Shown here piece after piece: positions 45,423 through 54,006 of a stretch of DNA of 64,000 nt. The notes beneath the pieces were generated by a model that saw nothing but the letters and a program-made list of their open reading frames with translations, ran no database searches and had not been told where the DNA came from. Within the stretch, counting starts at the first letter, position 1. Every line of letters starts with the position of its first letter. A program made the position numbers and the translations under genes. Source of the stretch: Arboricoccus pini (GTDB taxonomy: Bacteria; Pseudomonadota; Alphaproteobacteria; Geminicoccales; Geminicoccaceae); contig NZ_FYEH01000008.1 of the NCBI RefSeq assembly GCF_900187945.1, positions 98,910 through 162,909 of the forward strand, read 5' to 3'.

Positions 45423-45429
45423 GGATTGC

Positions 45430-46059
45430 ATGAGCGATATCTGCGAGCTTCTGCTGAGCCGAAACCAGGATTCCTGGGACCGGATGCAGGACCATCGCTT
45501 CGTGCGCGACGTCCTGGCGGATGAGCTCGACCGCAAGGTCTTCGCGCGCTACCTCGCCTTCGCCAGCGGCTTCGTCGAGACGGCGATCTCGATCTTCGGC
45601 TATGCGCTGACCCGTGCGCCCGACATGGCGCGCAAGCGCTACCTGATCGCCGCGTTACGCTCATTGGCCCTGGATCAGATGCGCAATCTCGACGAAGCAA
45701 GGGCGGAGCTCGGCATCACCGACACGCCAAAGGCGACCGGCCTCGTGCGCGCCTTCGGACGCGGCATGCTGGAGATCGCCAAGACCGGCAGCTTTGGCCA
45801 GATCATGACGAGCATGCTGGCAGCCCAGTGGATGGATCAGAGCTGGTGCAGCCGGGCGGCAGCAGCCCCGAGCCACGACCTCGTCTTGCGGCGCTGGGTC
45901 CAGTTCCATGTCGAACCCACCTTCACGAGCAGCGTCGAGTGGCTAAAGACCCAGGTCCGCGAGCACGTCCTGCCCGACGAGACCGAGAGTGCCGTCGCCA
46001 TCTTCGGCCGCGTCCTCGAGCTCGAGGTCGATTTCCACACGGCTCCCTACCAGGATTAA
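45430..46059 (+). CDS. TenA-family protein lacking standard aminopyrimidinase residues
   Basis: This 209-residue all-helical TenA/THI-4-like protein begins 'LLSRNQDSWDRMQDHRFVRD' and ends with 'ELEVDFHTAPY', which retains the conserved C-terminal Glu. The usual active-site Asp in the 'QDY'-like helix is replaced by 'AFASGF', and the Cys of the 'LPC' block appears as Ala ('MLAAQW'). By eye it therefore may not be a standard aminopyrimidine aminohydrolase and may have another substrate. It ends the long transporter operon. My alignment is manual and could be shifted. Confidence 0.8.
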   Translation: MSDICELLLSRNQDSWDRMQDHRFVRDVLADELDRKVFARYLAFASGFVETAISIFGYALTRAPDMARKRYLIAALRSLALDQMRNLDEARAELGITDTPKATGLVRAFGRGMLEIAKTGSFGQIMTSMLAAQWMDQSWCSRAAAAPSHDLVLRRWVQFHVEPTFTSSVEWLKTQVREHVLPDETESAVAIFGRVLELEVDFHTAPYQD

Positions 46060-46194
46060 CGCCGTCTCGGGCCGTGATCGCGCGCCTCGCGTCCAGCCCC
46101 ATTCAAGGATCGCGCTTAAGGCCCGGCGTTGGCATCGCGCGGGAGGCTGCCCGCGGACGGTAAAAACATGAACGACTGCGCGAACGAGCCTGTG

Positions 46195-46929
46195 TTACCG
46201 GCGTTTCCACGGGTCACGAACCACATCGCCCTGGTCTGGTTCAATCTGTTCCAGCCAGAGCTCCGCCTTGACCGGCTGGGAATAGTCCGAGAGATCTCCA
46301 TCGCGATCGCGAATTTGGCCTCGAAGAATTTTAAAGCGGGCATTGGAAGGAAGTAGATGCTCCTTGATGTGGGGATCGGGTGAAAGATCCGCGACGTCGG
46401 CCGCCCACCGCGCTTCAATATGAAGCAAAGTATTACGAAAAGGACGGTTTGCCTCCGGATCCATCGGGACGCTGGATGTGGCGGTAAAAGCCGCATCCGT
46501 TAGTTCTTGGGCTTTAAGGATCTGGTTCAGGAAGGCGACGGAAAAATCGACTACTCGATCCAGCCGGCGTGGAACGCCGTAGTCTGGAGCATTCTGGATT
46601 GCGTAGTTTACGGCATCGCGAAACGCCTTTATTTCCGGGGTCAACTTGCCCTGCCGGATGGGCAAGTTAATCAAATTAGAGTTAGTTGTTACGACGGTCA
46701 CTGCCTGATGCGCCGCCTTGATGGCTTGTCCGCGGTTCTTCGCTTGCATGAATTGCCTGGCGATTCGACCAATATGCTCTTCTCCGGCAAGTCGCGTTGG
46801 CCCGGAGCCCCCAGCCCCTCCCTGTTCTGAAAGATCTTGCCCCGCGACATGAGGTTCGGCCTGGAATGGCACGTCGAGGACGGCTTGAAGCCACGATCTT
46901 ATTCGCTCAGGCAGCATCGGGAGTTCCAT
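46195..46929 (-). CDS. Hypothetical protein in a lower-GC patch
   Basis: This minus-strand frame of 244 codons has no recognised family. The product is soluble, without signal peptide or membrane segment, and contains an ordered-looking stretch 'IKAFRDAVNYAIQNAPDYG' followed by 'LDRVVDFSVAFLNQILKAQ'. The base composition is clearly less GC-rich than its neighbours, which suggests transfer. Its 5' end touches an IS66 transposase remnant, so the real start may be internal. It may be a cargo gene of a former mobile element or a truncated gene. Confidence 0.4.
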   Translation of the reverse strand: MELPMLPERIRSWLQAVLDVPFQAEPHVAGQDLSEQGGAGGSGPTRLAGEEHIGRIARQFMQAKNRGQAIKAAHQAVTVVTTNSNLINLPIRQGKLTPEIKAFRDAVNYAIQNAPDYGVPRRLDRVVDFSVAFLNQILKAQELTDAAFTATSSVPMDPEANRPFRNTLLHIEARWAADVADLSPDPHIKEHLLPSNARFKILRGQIRDRDGDLSDYSQPVKAELWLEQIEPDQGDVVRDPWKRR

Positions 46930-46952
46930 GCGATCGCCAACGCCAGGGCACC

Positions 46953-47144
46953 GAAGCCAGTCGGATGGCTGGCGAGGCCGGAGATGAGGTCGGCGGCCAC
47001 GGCCTCTACATCGATGCCATTGACATGAGCCGTCTCGATCGACGTGTAGTTCGCTGCGGCCTGCTCGCCGTCAGCGAACCGATTGTTCTTCCGACCCGGT
47101 GCCAAAGGCCGGATCGCAGGCTCCGCCGCATCATTCGTCCCCTC
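46953..47144 (-). pseudogene. IS66-type transposase remnant (C-terminal part)
   Basis: On the minus strand 'GTNDAAEPAIRPLAPGRKNN' and 'NYTSIETAHVNGIDVEAVAA' match the C-terminal end of IS66 transposases (normally NNAAERALRP..GRKN and IETAKLNGVDPEAYL). The catalytic region upstream is too diverged to call with confidence, though the frame continues to about 47280. No terminal inverted repeats were found. It marks a former insertion at the end of the transporter operon. Confidence 0.7.
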
Positions 47145-47477
47145 CAACCTGCCAGTGAACTCTTCCGCCGGGCGAACCGCCTTGAGGAACGAAGGTACGT
47201 ATCTCACCACTATCTTGCTCGATTCGGCCGAGGCCATACGATCGCGCCGCCACGACTCGATCTCCTCATGTAGCAGAGGCGCCGACAACGACCTGTGCCT
47301 TGGCATCCGCCCCGAAAACGGGCTCCAGCTTGCGCGGATGGATCGGTTGGGAAGCGCTGCGGCTCGATATCGATCTCCAGGGATTCGCGGGTTTCTGGCG
47401 CTCAATGCCCCTATCCGATGCCTTCGAAGAGCAACCGAATCGGCGTCGCCGTTCTGCCAGTTGGCGTTACAAGACAA

Positions 47478-48288
47478 GCTAGGGCATCAGGGAATGTCGT
47501 TTACGTCAGATTTCATGAGCTGACCTTAGACATCCCGATCTTCGCCGCCCAATGCCCTCTCTTCATGCCGCCAGGCGTCAAACGAATGACCCGCCTCGCC
47601 GGCGCATCGACGCTCAGCGGCGACCGGCAGAGTGTCTCGTCCGAGGGGTGCGCCACCAGATCGGTTGGCTCGACGCAGGTCGGGCCAGGGCATTGACACG
47701 AACGCGACGAGCGGCAGGCGGCCATGCTCGGCTAGGAAATCGAGCAGCGCCCACACGCGGGGGCAACGATCCTCCCTGGTCCGTATGGACGGCGTGTGCC
47801 TCCTCAAGGCCGTTTTGGGTTGCGCGCTTCGCGACAGGAATTGAGACGACCGGTGTTAATGTTGCCCAAGACCTAAAGGCCGCGAGCCAGCCCAGCCCAG
47901 CCCAGCCCAGCCCAGCCCACAGGACAGGGTGGCGCAAGGCCTCGCCATCGCCAGCCTGCTTCGACTCGCGTGCCGGCGGCAGGCCTCTTCTCGATCATCG
48001 CCCAGCCCCTGGTCGCACGCGCGTAGGAGAAGCCCGAGCGATGGCGTTCAAGCTCGGCTCAGGCTTGAGGGCGCGCCGCCATGCCGGACCACGACGCCTA
48101 GTGACCCACGATCACCAGGCGCACGGCGCCGATGAGCGGCGAGTCCTTGACCCAGTCGGCGCGAACGGCGTCATCCGGCAGGCTTGCGCCGCTGCCGCGA
48201 CACGACGACCCCGATCTCAGCCGTGCGATTGACTTCAGGTCGCATGAAGATGACCTCAATTCACAAATCATGTTCCATGCTTGCTCCT
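47478..48288. other. Degraded intergenic stretch
   Basis: About 800 bases without an intact gene. The open frames on both strands look like fragments and none shows a full domain. It holds the CCCAG microsatellite. A short minus-strand stretch near 48100-48230 could be a relic of a regulator divergent from the MFS gene, but I could not confirm a family. Confidence 0.5.
47887..47919. repeat. CCCAG pentanucleotide tandem repeat
   Basis: About six and a half copies of CCCAG lie in tandem with no interruption. It is not in an intact gene, so it is a microsatellite without evident phase-variation role. Confidence 0.9.
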
Positions 48289-48302
48289 AGTTCACATGAA
48301 CT
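48289..48302. promoter_or_regulatory. Small palindrome upstream of the MFS gene
   Basis: AGTTCA-CA-TGAACT lies 25-38 bases before the MFS start codon, in operator position. No intact regulator gene is adjacent. Confidence 0.35.
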
Positions 48303-48326
48303 CCGGGATCCATCTTCGAGGCTACG

Positions 48327-49520
48327 ATGTGCAGTAGCGGATACATGTCCATGCCTCTTGCCCTTCTAGCTCTCTCCGTCGGTGCCTTCGGCATCGGAGT
48401 CACTGAATTCATTCTCATGGGCCTGCTGATCGAGGTAGGGGCCGATCTCGGCGTCTCGGTGCCGACGGCGGGGCTGCTCATCTCCGGCTATGCGTTGGGC
48501 GTGGTGGTGGGGGCGCCGGTCCTGACGACGCTCTCGGCCGGTTGCTCGCGCAAACGCGTCCTCGTCGGCCTCATGCTGATCTTTACGCTGGGCAACGCCG
48601 CCTGCGCGCTTGCTCCGACCTACGGGCTCCTGATGGCGGCGCGCATGTTGACGGCGCTGGCGCACGGCACGTTCTTCGGCGTCGGCTCCGTCGTGGCTGC
48701 CGGGCTGGTCGCACTTGAGCGCCGGGCTTCGGCCATTGCCGTAATGTTCACGGGCCTAACCCTGGCCACCGTCCTGGGCGTCCCTTTCGGCACCTGGATC
48801 GGGCAGCATTTCGGCTGGCGCGCGACCTTCTGGGCGGTCTCGGCGATCGGCGTCCTGGCGATGATCATCCTCATGGCGCTGGTCCCGGCCGATAAGGCGA
48901 GCGACGCCGGCCCGGACTGGAGGCGCGACATCGCCGCGATGGCACGGCCTGAGGTCCTGCTCGGGCTCTTGACCACGGTCCTCGGCTATGGCGGCGTCTT
49001 TGCCGTCTTCACCTACGTGGCGCCTTTGCTGACCGAACTCTCGGGTCTTGATCCGGTCATGATCTCGCCGATCCTTCTGGTCTTTGGCGGCGGACTCGTC
49101 CTTGGCAATCTGGCAGGCGGCAAGCTGGCCGACCGGTGGTTGCTGGCGACCGTACTGGGCAGCCTGATCCTCCTGGCCCTCGTCCTGGTTTCGATGAGCC
49201 TGATGCTGCGTCTGCCGGCCACGGCGATTCTTTCCATGGGCCTTCTGGGTTTTGCCGGCTTTGCCACGGTGGCACCCTTACAGATGTGGGTCCTGCGCAA
49301 GGCGGCCGGCGCGGGCGAGAGCCTGGCATCCAGCCTCAACATCGCTGCCTTCAACCTCGGCAACGCGCTCGGTGCCTGGGCCGGCGGCCTGACAATTGCG
49401 TATGGCCCAGGTCTGGCCGGCCTGCCGTTGATGGCGGCCTTGTTCCCGTTGGCCGCACTGGTGGTGGCCCGGCAGGGCGAGCGTCTCTCCCGGTCCGCGA
49501 CGGCCCATGCATTGGACTGA
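48327..49520 (+). CDS. MFS transporter, DHA1 family drug/sugar exporter type
   Basis: This 397-residue inner-membrane protein has 12 predicted hydrophobic segments. The loop between TM2 and TM3 ('SAGCSRKRVLVGLMLI') and the TM5 motif ('TLATVLGVPFGTWIGQHFGW') fit the DHA1 (arabinose efflux/chloramphenicol-resistance-like) group. It exports an unknown compound by proton antiport. A GAGG ribosome-binding site precedes the ATG at 48327; Met7 is an alternative start. The next gene is a broken aldo/keto reductase, a frequent partner of this exporter type. Confidence 0.9.
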   Translation: MCSSGYMSMPLALLALSVGAFGIGVTEFILMGLLIEVGADLGVSVPTAGLLISGYALGVVVGAPVLTTLSAGCSRKRVLVGLMLIFTLGNAACALAPTYGLLMAARMLTALAHGTFFGVGSVVAAGLVALERRASAIAVMFTGLTLATVLGVPFGTWIGQHFGWRATFWAVSAIGVLAMIILMALVPADKASDAGPDWRRDIAAMARPEVLLGLLTTVLGYGGVFAVFTYVAPLLTELSGLDPVMISPILLVFGGGLVLGNLAGGKLADRWLLATVLGSLILLALVLVSMSLMLRLPATAILSMGLLGFAGFATVAPLQMWVLRKAAGAGESLASSLNIAAFNLGNALGAWAGGLTIAYGPGLAGLPLMAALFPLAALVVARQGERLSRSATAHALD

Positions 49521-49553
49521 CCTCGACCACACCGACTTCTATGGACAACCAAC

Positions 49554-50592
49554 ATGGGTTATCGTCGGCTTGGGCCTCGGGCCTGATGCTGCCCTGTCTC
49601 ACCTTTGGCACGGGCGTTCGGTAACAGCGGGCCGCTCTTTGCCGCCTGGGGCTGCACCGATGCCGACGGCACGCGCCGTGTGGATGATATCCGCCTCCAT
49701 GCCGGCCCAATTTCTTCGACATGGCCGACGTCTATTCGGCGGGTACTTCGGAGGAGGTGCTGGGCCAGGCGATCAAGAGGCGGCGCCAAGCGGTTCTGCT
49801 TGCCTCCAAGACAAGGGCTGCCGATCGGCGATGGAGCGGATGAGACGGGCCTCGACCGCTCGCGCCAGATCAACGCGGTCGAGCGGGCGCAAAGGCGGCT
49901 GGGCACCGACTATATCGATCTTCTCCATCTGCATGCCTTCGATACCGGCACACCGATCCTGGAAGTGCTGTGCGCGCTGGAGGACCTGCGGGCAAGCTCC
50001 GCTATGTCGGCGTCTCGAACTTTGCGGGCTGGCAACTCCTGAAGTCGCTGACGATCGCGGTGCGCGAGGGCCCGCCGCGCTACATGGCCCACCAAGTCTA
50101 TCACTCGCTGGTTGGCCTTGACTATGAGTGGAAACTGATGCCGCTTGGGTTGGATCAGGGCGTGGGCGCCCTGATCTGGAGTCCGCTGGGCTGGGGCCGG
50201 CTGACCGGCAATGCTCGCTGCGGCCAGGCCCTGCCGACCACGAGCCGGCTGCACACGACAGGGGAATACGGGCCGCCCGTGACAGACGAGCATTTCTACC
50301 GCTCGTTGACGTCCTGGACGAGTTGGCCGTCGAGACCGGCCGGACGCTGCCGCAACTCGCCATCAACTGGCTGTTACGCCGACCGGGCGTTGCTCGGTCA
50401 TCGTCGGCGCCCGGGACGAGCGGCAATTGCGCGACAATCTGAGGGCCGTCGGCTGGAGCCTCACGCGGGACCAGGTCGCAAGGCTGGATGCCGTCAGCGT
50501 CAAGCAGGCGCCTTATCCCTACTTCTCCTATTACCGCCGGCTCGCCCGCAGTCCAGGCAGAGATAAAGCGCGAATTCGACCGGCTTCTCTAG
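49554..50592 (+). pseudogene. Aldo/keto reductase broken by several frameshifts
   Basis: The sequence follows an aldo/keto reductase from start to end but changes frame at least five times. Pieces are 'MGYRRLG', 'NSGPLFAAWGCTDADGTRRV', 'NFFDMADVYSAGTSEEVLGQ', 'RRLGTDYIDLLHLHAFDTGT', 'GALIWSPLGWGRLTGNARCG', 'VETGRTLPQLAINWLL' and 'AVGWSLTRDQVARLDAVS'. Close to full length is still recognisable, so loss is fairly recent. It directly follows the MFS gene. A different, intact aldo/keto reductase is at 2333-3283. Confidence 0.9.
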
Positions 50593-50613
50593 TCCGAGGC
50601 CGGTCGCCGGCGT

Positions 50614-52470
50614 TCAGGCCATGTAGTCGAGATGTGAGAACTGCACGGCGTGCAGGTTTTGGTCCGCGTCGTGCAGGAAGAGAACAAGGTCGTCACCCGA
50701 GACCTGGACGTCATGGCTATCTTGCGCACGCAGATATTTGATGACCGAGCTCAGCTCTTGAGCACTGTTCACGTTCGCACCGAAATGTGCGCCTTCGCCG
50801 ATATCGACGCCGTTGGCGGCGTTCAGATTCCAAAGGCTGACCTTATCGCCATCCCCGAACGAGACGTCGGTGATCGTCACATGCTCGGCGACGTGACGGC
50901 CGGCCACTGTGGCGCTGGCACCGTTGAACTTGCCGTCGATGACGAAACTGTCGGCACCGGTGCCCCCGGTCAGAACATCGTTGGCACCGCCGCCCCCATC
51001 CAGGATATCGTGACCGGTACCGCCGATAAGTTTGTCGCTGCCCTTGCCGCCGTAAAGCTTGTCGCTGCCATCGCCGCCGACCAGCGTGTCGTTACCCGCG
51101 CCGCCGGCCAGCAGATCCTTGCCACCACCACCATGAAGGACGTCGTTGCCAGACTTGCCATAGAGGAAATCGTCGCCGTCGCCGCCCGTGACGGTCGAGC
51201 CGCCAGCCTTGGCCAGTAGCGTAACGCCCGCCGCCGCGCTGCTGGCGCTCGATGAGCTTGAGCTGCTGCTATAGGCCACCCGTGACACCAATGATCGAGC
51301 CACCACGGTGGACTGGTCCGGCTCGACTTCAACGACGAGCGCGTCGGCACCGAGATCGACGGTGATCGAGGACGCGTCGTGGAACGTCTCGATGGCCGAG
51401 GTACCCTTGATGATGTCATAGACGTTGATCGTCGAGTAGCTCTTGTTGAAGTCGATCGTGACTTCCTGGGTGCCGATGTCGATATCTTGGAGGGCGTTGG
51501 CGTCCCAGATCTTGGCCTCGTTCCAAAGCGCCAGCTCGAACGTGCCGTCGCTTTTTTCCAGGAGCGTGGAATAGGCCGTATCCGGCATGTCATGCAGCTG
51601 GTAATCGAGCGACCCGCTCGTAAAGCTCGTCGCGTTGCTGGAATGATCGTCCAGCACCGTCGTCAGGTTGTGGATGGCCGTGGCGGACTGCTTGGCATTG
51701 CCATTGCTGTCGTAGAGGCCGAAATGATCGCGAAAATCGGAACCGCCGTCTTCCAGCAGCTGGTAGATAAATACTTTATCCATCCCTAGCCGGATCGAAT
51801 CGAACAGGACGTTGACCAGGTAGATTGCCTGCGTCTTCTGGTCGAGGCCGCCCCACCCATAGCCGGGCATCGTGTAATAGCCGATCTCCGTATAGACGAT
51901 CGGCTTGCCGTCGACATAGGACTTGGCCTCGTCCGTCGAGATCGTCAGGCGGTCATTCGGCTGCTTGCCATGATAAGGATAGGCGTGGACGTTTTCGGCA
52001 TCAGCGGCCGTCACCTGACCGTCGATTCCCGTCAGGTCCCAGACCGGTATGTCGTCCAGCACCGAGCTGCTGTGAACATAGCTGTAGAGCGCCTTTTGAT
52101 AGGCGATCGCCCCCGCCTCGCCGCTCATTCCGTCGAACGTCACGCTGTCACGATCGACCTCGTTCGGCCCTTCGACGGCAATGACCGAACCTGGGTATTT
52201 CGTTACGAAGTCTTCAAGGCGCTGCATGACGTCGTCGAAATTCGAACCGACATTCTGGGTGCCGAGATCGAATTTAATGCCTGCCTCGGCCAGATATTTG
52301 AAATTGGCACCACTATCGCCGTTCGGAATGGAGTCGCGAACCATGCCGATGCCAAGATAATTCAGGTCGTCAATGACTGTCTTATAGTCGGCGTAGTCAC
52401 TCCACAGGAAAGGCAGATGAGTATTGACGCCGATTGAGTCGATGAAGTCGGCACTACGACCTGCTTGCAT
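50614..52470 (-). CDS. Secreted glycoside-hydrolase-like protein with RTX calcium-binding repeats
   Basis: This is a 618-residue protein. Residues about 10-300 look like a clan-A (beta/alpha)8 glycoside hydrolase with candidate acid/base Glu104 in 'EGPNEVD' and nucleophile Glu195 in 'VYTEIGYY'. About 300-400 is a beta-rich domain. A serine-rich linker (about 402-413) is followed by about eight RTX nonapeptides such as 'GGDGDDFLYGKSGNDVLHGG' and a non-repetitive C-terminal secretion region. There is no N-terminal signal peptide, as expected for type I secretion in a calcium-dependent fold. No HlyB/HlyD/TolC genes are in the window. The substrate, perhaps an extracellular polysaccharide, is unknown. 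Confidence 0.82.
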   Translation of the reverse strand: MQAGRSADFIDSIGVNTHLPFLWSDYADYKTVIDDLNYLGIGMVRDSIPNGDSGANFKYLAEAGIKFDLGTQNVGSNFDDVMQRLEDFVTKYPGSVIAVEGPNEVDRDSVTFDGMSGEAGAIAYQKALYSYVHSSSVLDDIPVWDLTGIDGQVTAADAENVHAYPYHGKQPNDRLTISTDEAKSYVDGKPIVYTEIGYYTMPGYGWGGLDQKTQAIYLVNVLFDSIRLGMDKVFIYQLLEDGGSDFRDHFGLYDSNGNAKQSATAIHNLTTVLDDHSSNATSFTSGSLDYQLHDMPDTAYSTLLEKSDGTFELALWNEAKIWDANALQDIDIGTQEVTIDFNKSYSTINVYDIIKGTSAIETFHDASSITVDLGADALVVEVEPDQSTVVARSLVSRVAYSSSSSSSSASSAAAGVTLLAKAGGSTVTGGDGDDFLYGKSGNDVLHGGGGKDLLAGGAGNDTLVGGDGSDKLYGGKGSDKLIGGTGHDILDGGGGANDVLTGGTGADSFVIDGKFNGASATVAGRHVAEHVTITDVSFGDGDKVSLWNLNAANGVDIGEGAHFGANVNSAQELSSVIKYLRAQDSHDVQVSGDDLVLFLHDADQNLHAVQFSHLDYMA

Positions 52471-53421
52471 AGGGATGCCTCACGCCATGTTAAGTTGATC
52501 TGCGGTCAGCCGTCAGCAATGGCGCGACGCAAATCGGCCAGCCTCAAGACAATGGCCAGCAAAAAGGCTCTTGCGAAACCGCGACGAGCCGATTCTCAAA
52601 AGGATTATTGCCTAATACGACGAATATTAGGACCGATTCTGTTGATTCAGGAAATTGATCACATTTCGCCCCTATATTGTGATGAAAATCCAGTGCATGC
52701 GGGCGATCGAGATGCTCGCTTTCTTACTCATCAGTTCCATTAGTCGAACTCGTTCCAATGCTCAATAACTTAATCACGGAAATTTGATCGAATTTAATCC
52801 ATCGTCGAAGCAAAACGTGATTGAGCTGCGATGTGCCCTCAGGAGAGGCGTGGGTTATGCGATCAATTTCGCCATCGAGAAGGCCAGGCTGACATTCAAG
52901 AACGCACGAGGATTGGCCAGTTCGCCTGAAAAGAATGACATATCGGCGATCATTGCACCGACGGCCGAAATTGGTCTTTAGAATTATTGTCGTGCTCGAA
53001 TAACGGGCAGTCAGTCGTCTCATCCCAACCCCTGAAAGTGTTCCTCGTCGACGACGGTCGAGCGACCGCGGGAGGTTGGCGACTCTTGGGGCCCACAAAG
53101 GATTTCGCCGGCGATTTTTAAAGTGGCGCCGGCCCCGCACGTGACGAACGGCGCTCCTGCTTGCAGGATGAACGTCGCCAACACGGCCGGACCGCCTCCA
53201 GCAGCCGACGCTAAGAATTTAGGCAGCCTGGCGCATGTGTCGGGCATGCCCGATCATGAGCGTCGATTCATTTTCGCGGACACCGGATACGAGGACCGGC
53301 GAGCCGCTGGCAGTACAAATACGGCATGCTGGCATGCATGACATATATCGGCCGCCACGTCCGAGGCCGACGCAGTGGCGCTTGAGGGGCATTGCCTCCT
53401 CGGAGCACATGTTCGGCAGCA
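52471..53421. other. AT-richer intergenic region around the RTX gene promoter
   Basis: About 950 bases with no convincing gene. The part near 52480-52760 is AT-rich and should carry the promoter of the RTX gene, with an inverted repeat at 52611-52631. The short open frames lack family features. Confidence 0.5.
52611..52631. repeat. Inverted repeat CCTAATA-N7-TATTAGG upstream of the RTX gene
   Basis: Perfect 7-base arms, about 140-160 bases upstream of the RTX gene start, in an AT-rich stretch. It is a candidate regulator binding site; the regulator is unknown. Confidence 0.45.
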
Positions 53422-53446
53422 CAAAAAAACCCGCCTTTAAGCGGGG
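53422..53446 (-). terminator. Rho-independent terminator after the DUF2934 gene
   Basis: On the minus strand a stem CCCGC/GCGGG with loop TTAAAG is followed by seven T residues. It lies 45 bases after the stop of the DUF2934 gene on the same strand. Confidence 0.88.
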
Positions 53447-53490
53447 TCCCGATAAACCGGGCGGCATGACACCGCGCTGTCCGGACGAAG

Positions 53491-53727
53491 CTACTCAGAC
53501 GAGCCGGGCTCGCTTTCTTCCTCGAGCAATTCGCGCTCAGCCTGCAACCAGTGATCGCCAGCCCGCCCATAAGGGCGCCCTTCACGTTCCCAGATCGCGT
53601 GGGCGCGCTCGCCGACACGCTTGCGCCATGAAGGATCACCGGCCATCGTCCGTTTCCGGCTTTTGCTCTGCGAGGTCGGCACGCCTCCCGAGGACATGTA
53701 ATCCATATGACTGACATAAGCCGCCAT
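53491..53727 (-). CDS. DUF2934 domain-containing small protein
   Basis: This protein of about 78 residues has a central DUF2934 motif: 'ERAHAIWEREGRPYGRAGDH' followed by 'WLQAERELLEEE'. The domain is a short helical unit of unknown function, common in Alphaproteobacteria. The frame is open to an ATG at 53799, but a GGAGGCGATGAA ribosome-binding region directly precedes the ATG at 53727, which was chosen. A clear terminator follows, so it is a single-gene transcript. It is divergent from the amide operon. Confidence 0.82.
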   Translation of the reverse strand: MAAYVSHMDYMSSGGVPTSQSKSRKRTMAGDPSWRKRVGERAHAIWEREGRPYGRAGDHWLQAERELLEEESEPGSSE

Positions 53728-53944
53728 TTCATCGCCTCCGATTGGACTTTCCTCTATGCTTAGCATATCAAATCCAGGCGCTTTCGATAGCGGCGGCAAG
53801 ATAAAATAAGGGCAACGGCTTTAATTAATCGACGGCGGAACCGTTAACGCGACGGACATCCGTTCCCAGCTGGCCGATTGACAAGAAGAGACAAGCCTGT
53901 AGCCTCTTGCGTCTAGAAGACGCGCTGAGCGTCGGGCAATCGGG

Positions 53945-53990
53945 CCCCACCGCCAACGGCAGAATTGCCGAATTGGCGTGTGGGGTTTTT
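53945..53990 (+). promoter_or_regulatory. Leader attenuator (intrinsic terminator) of the amiCR operon
   Basis: A 17-bp hairpin with two small bulges (CCCCAC-CGCCAA-CGGCA, loop GAAT, TGCCG-TTGGCG-GTGGGG) is followed by five T. It ends 16 bases before the amiC start. Upstream, GCGTC (53909-53913), GACGC (53919-53923) and GCGTC (53929-53933) can form two mutually exclusive small hairpins. AmiR-type ANTAR proteins bind such leader RNA and prevent termination. That AmiR acts here is inferred from its gene position. Confidence 0.85.
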
Positions 53991-54006
53991 GCGTTTCGAG
54001 GGACGC

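Noticed and set aside
47887..47919. CRISPR-like repeat
   Set aside because: The unit is five bases with no spacers; it is a microsatellite.
53965..54006. Upstream TTG start of amiC
   Set aside because: It lies inside the leader terminator hairpin; the TTG at 54007 has a ribosome-binding site and fits the family length.
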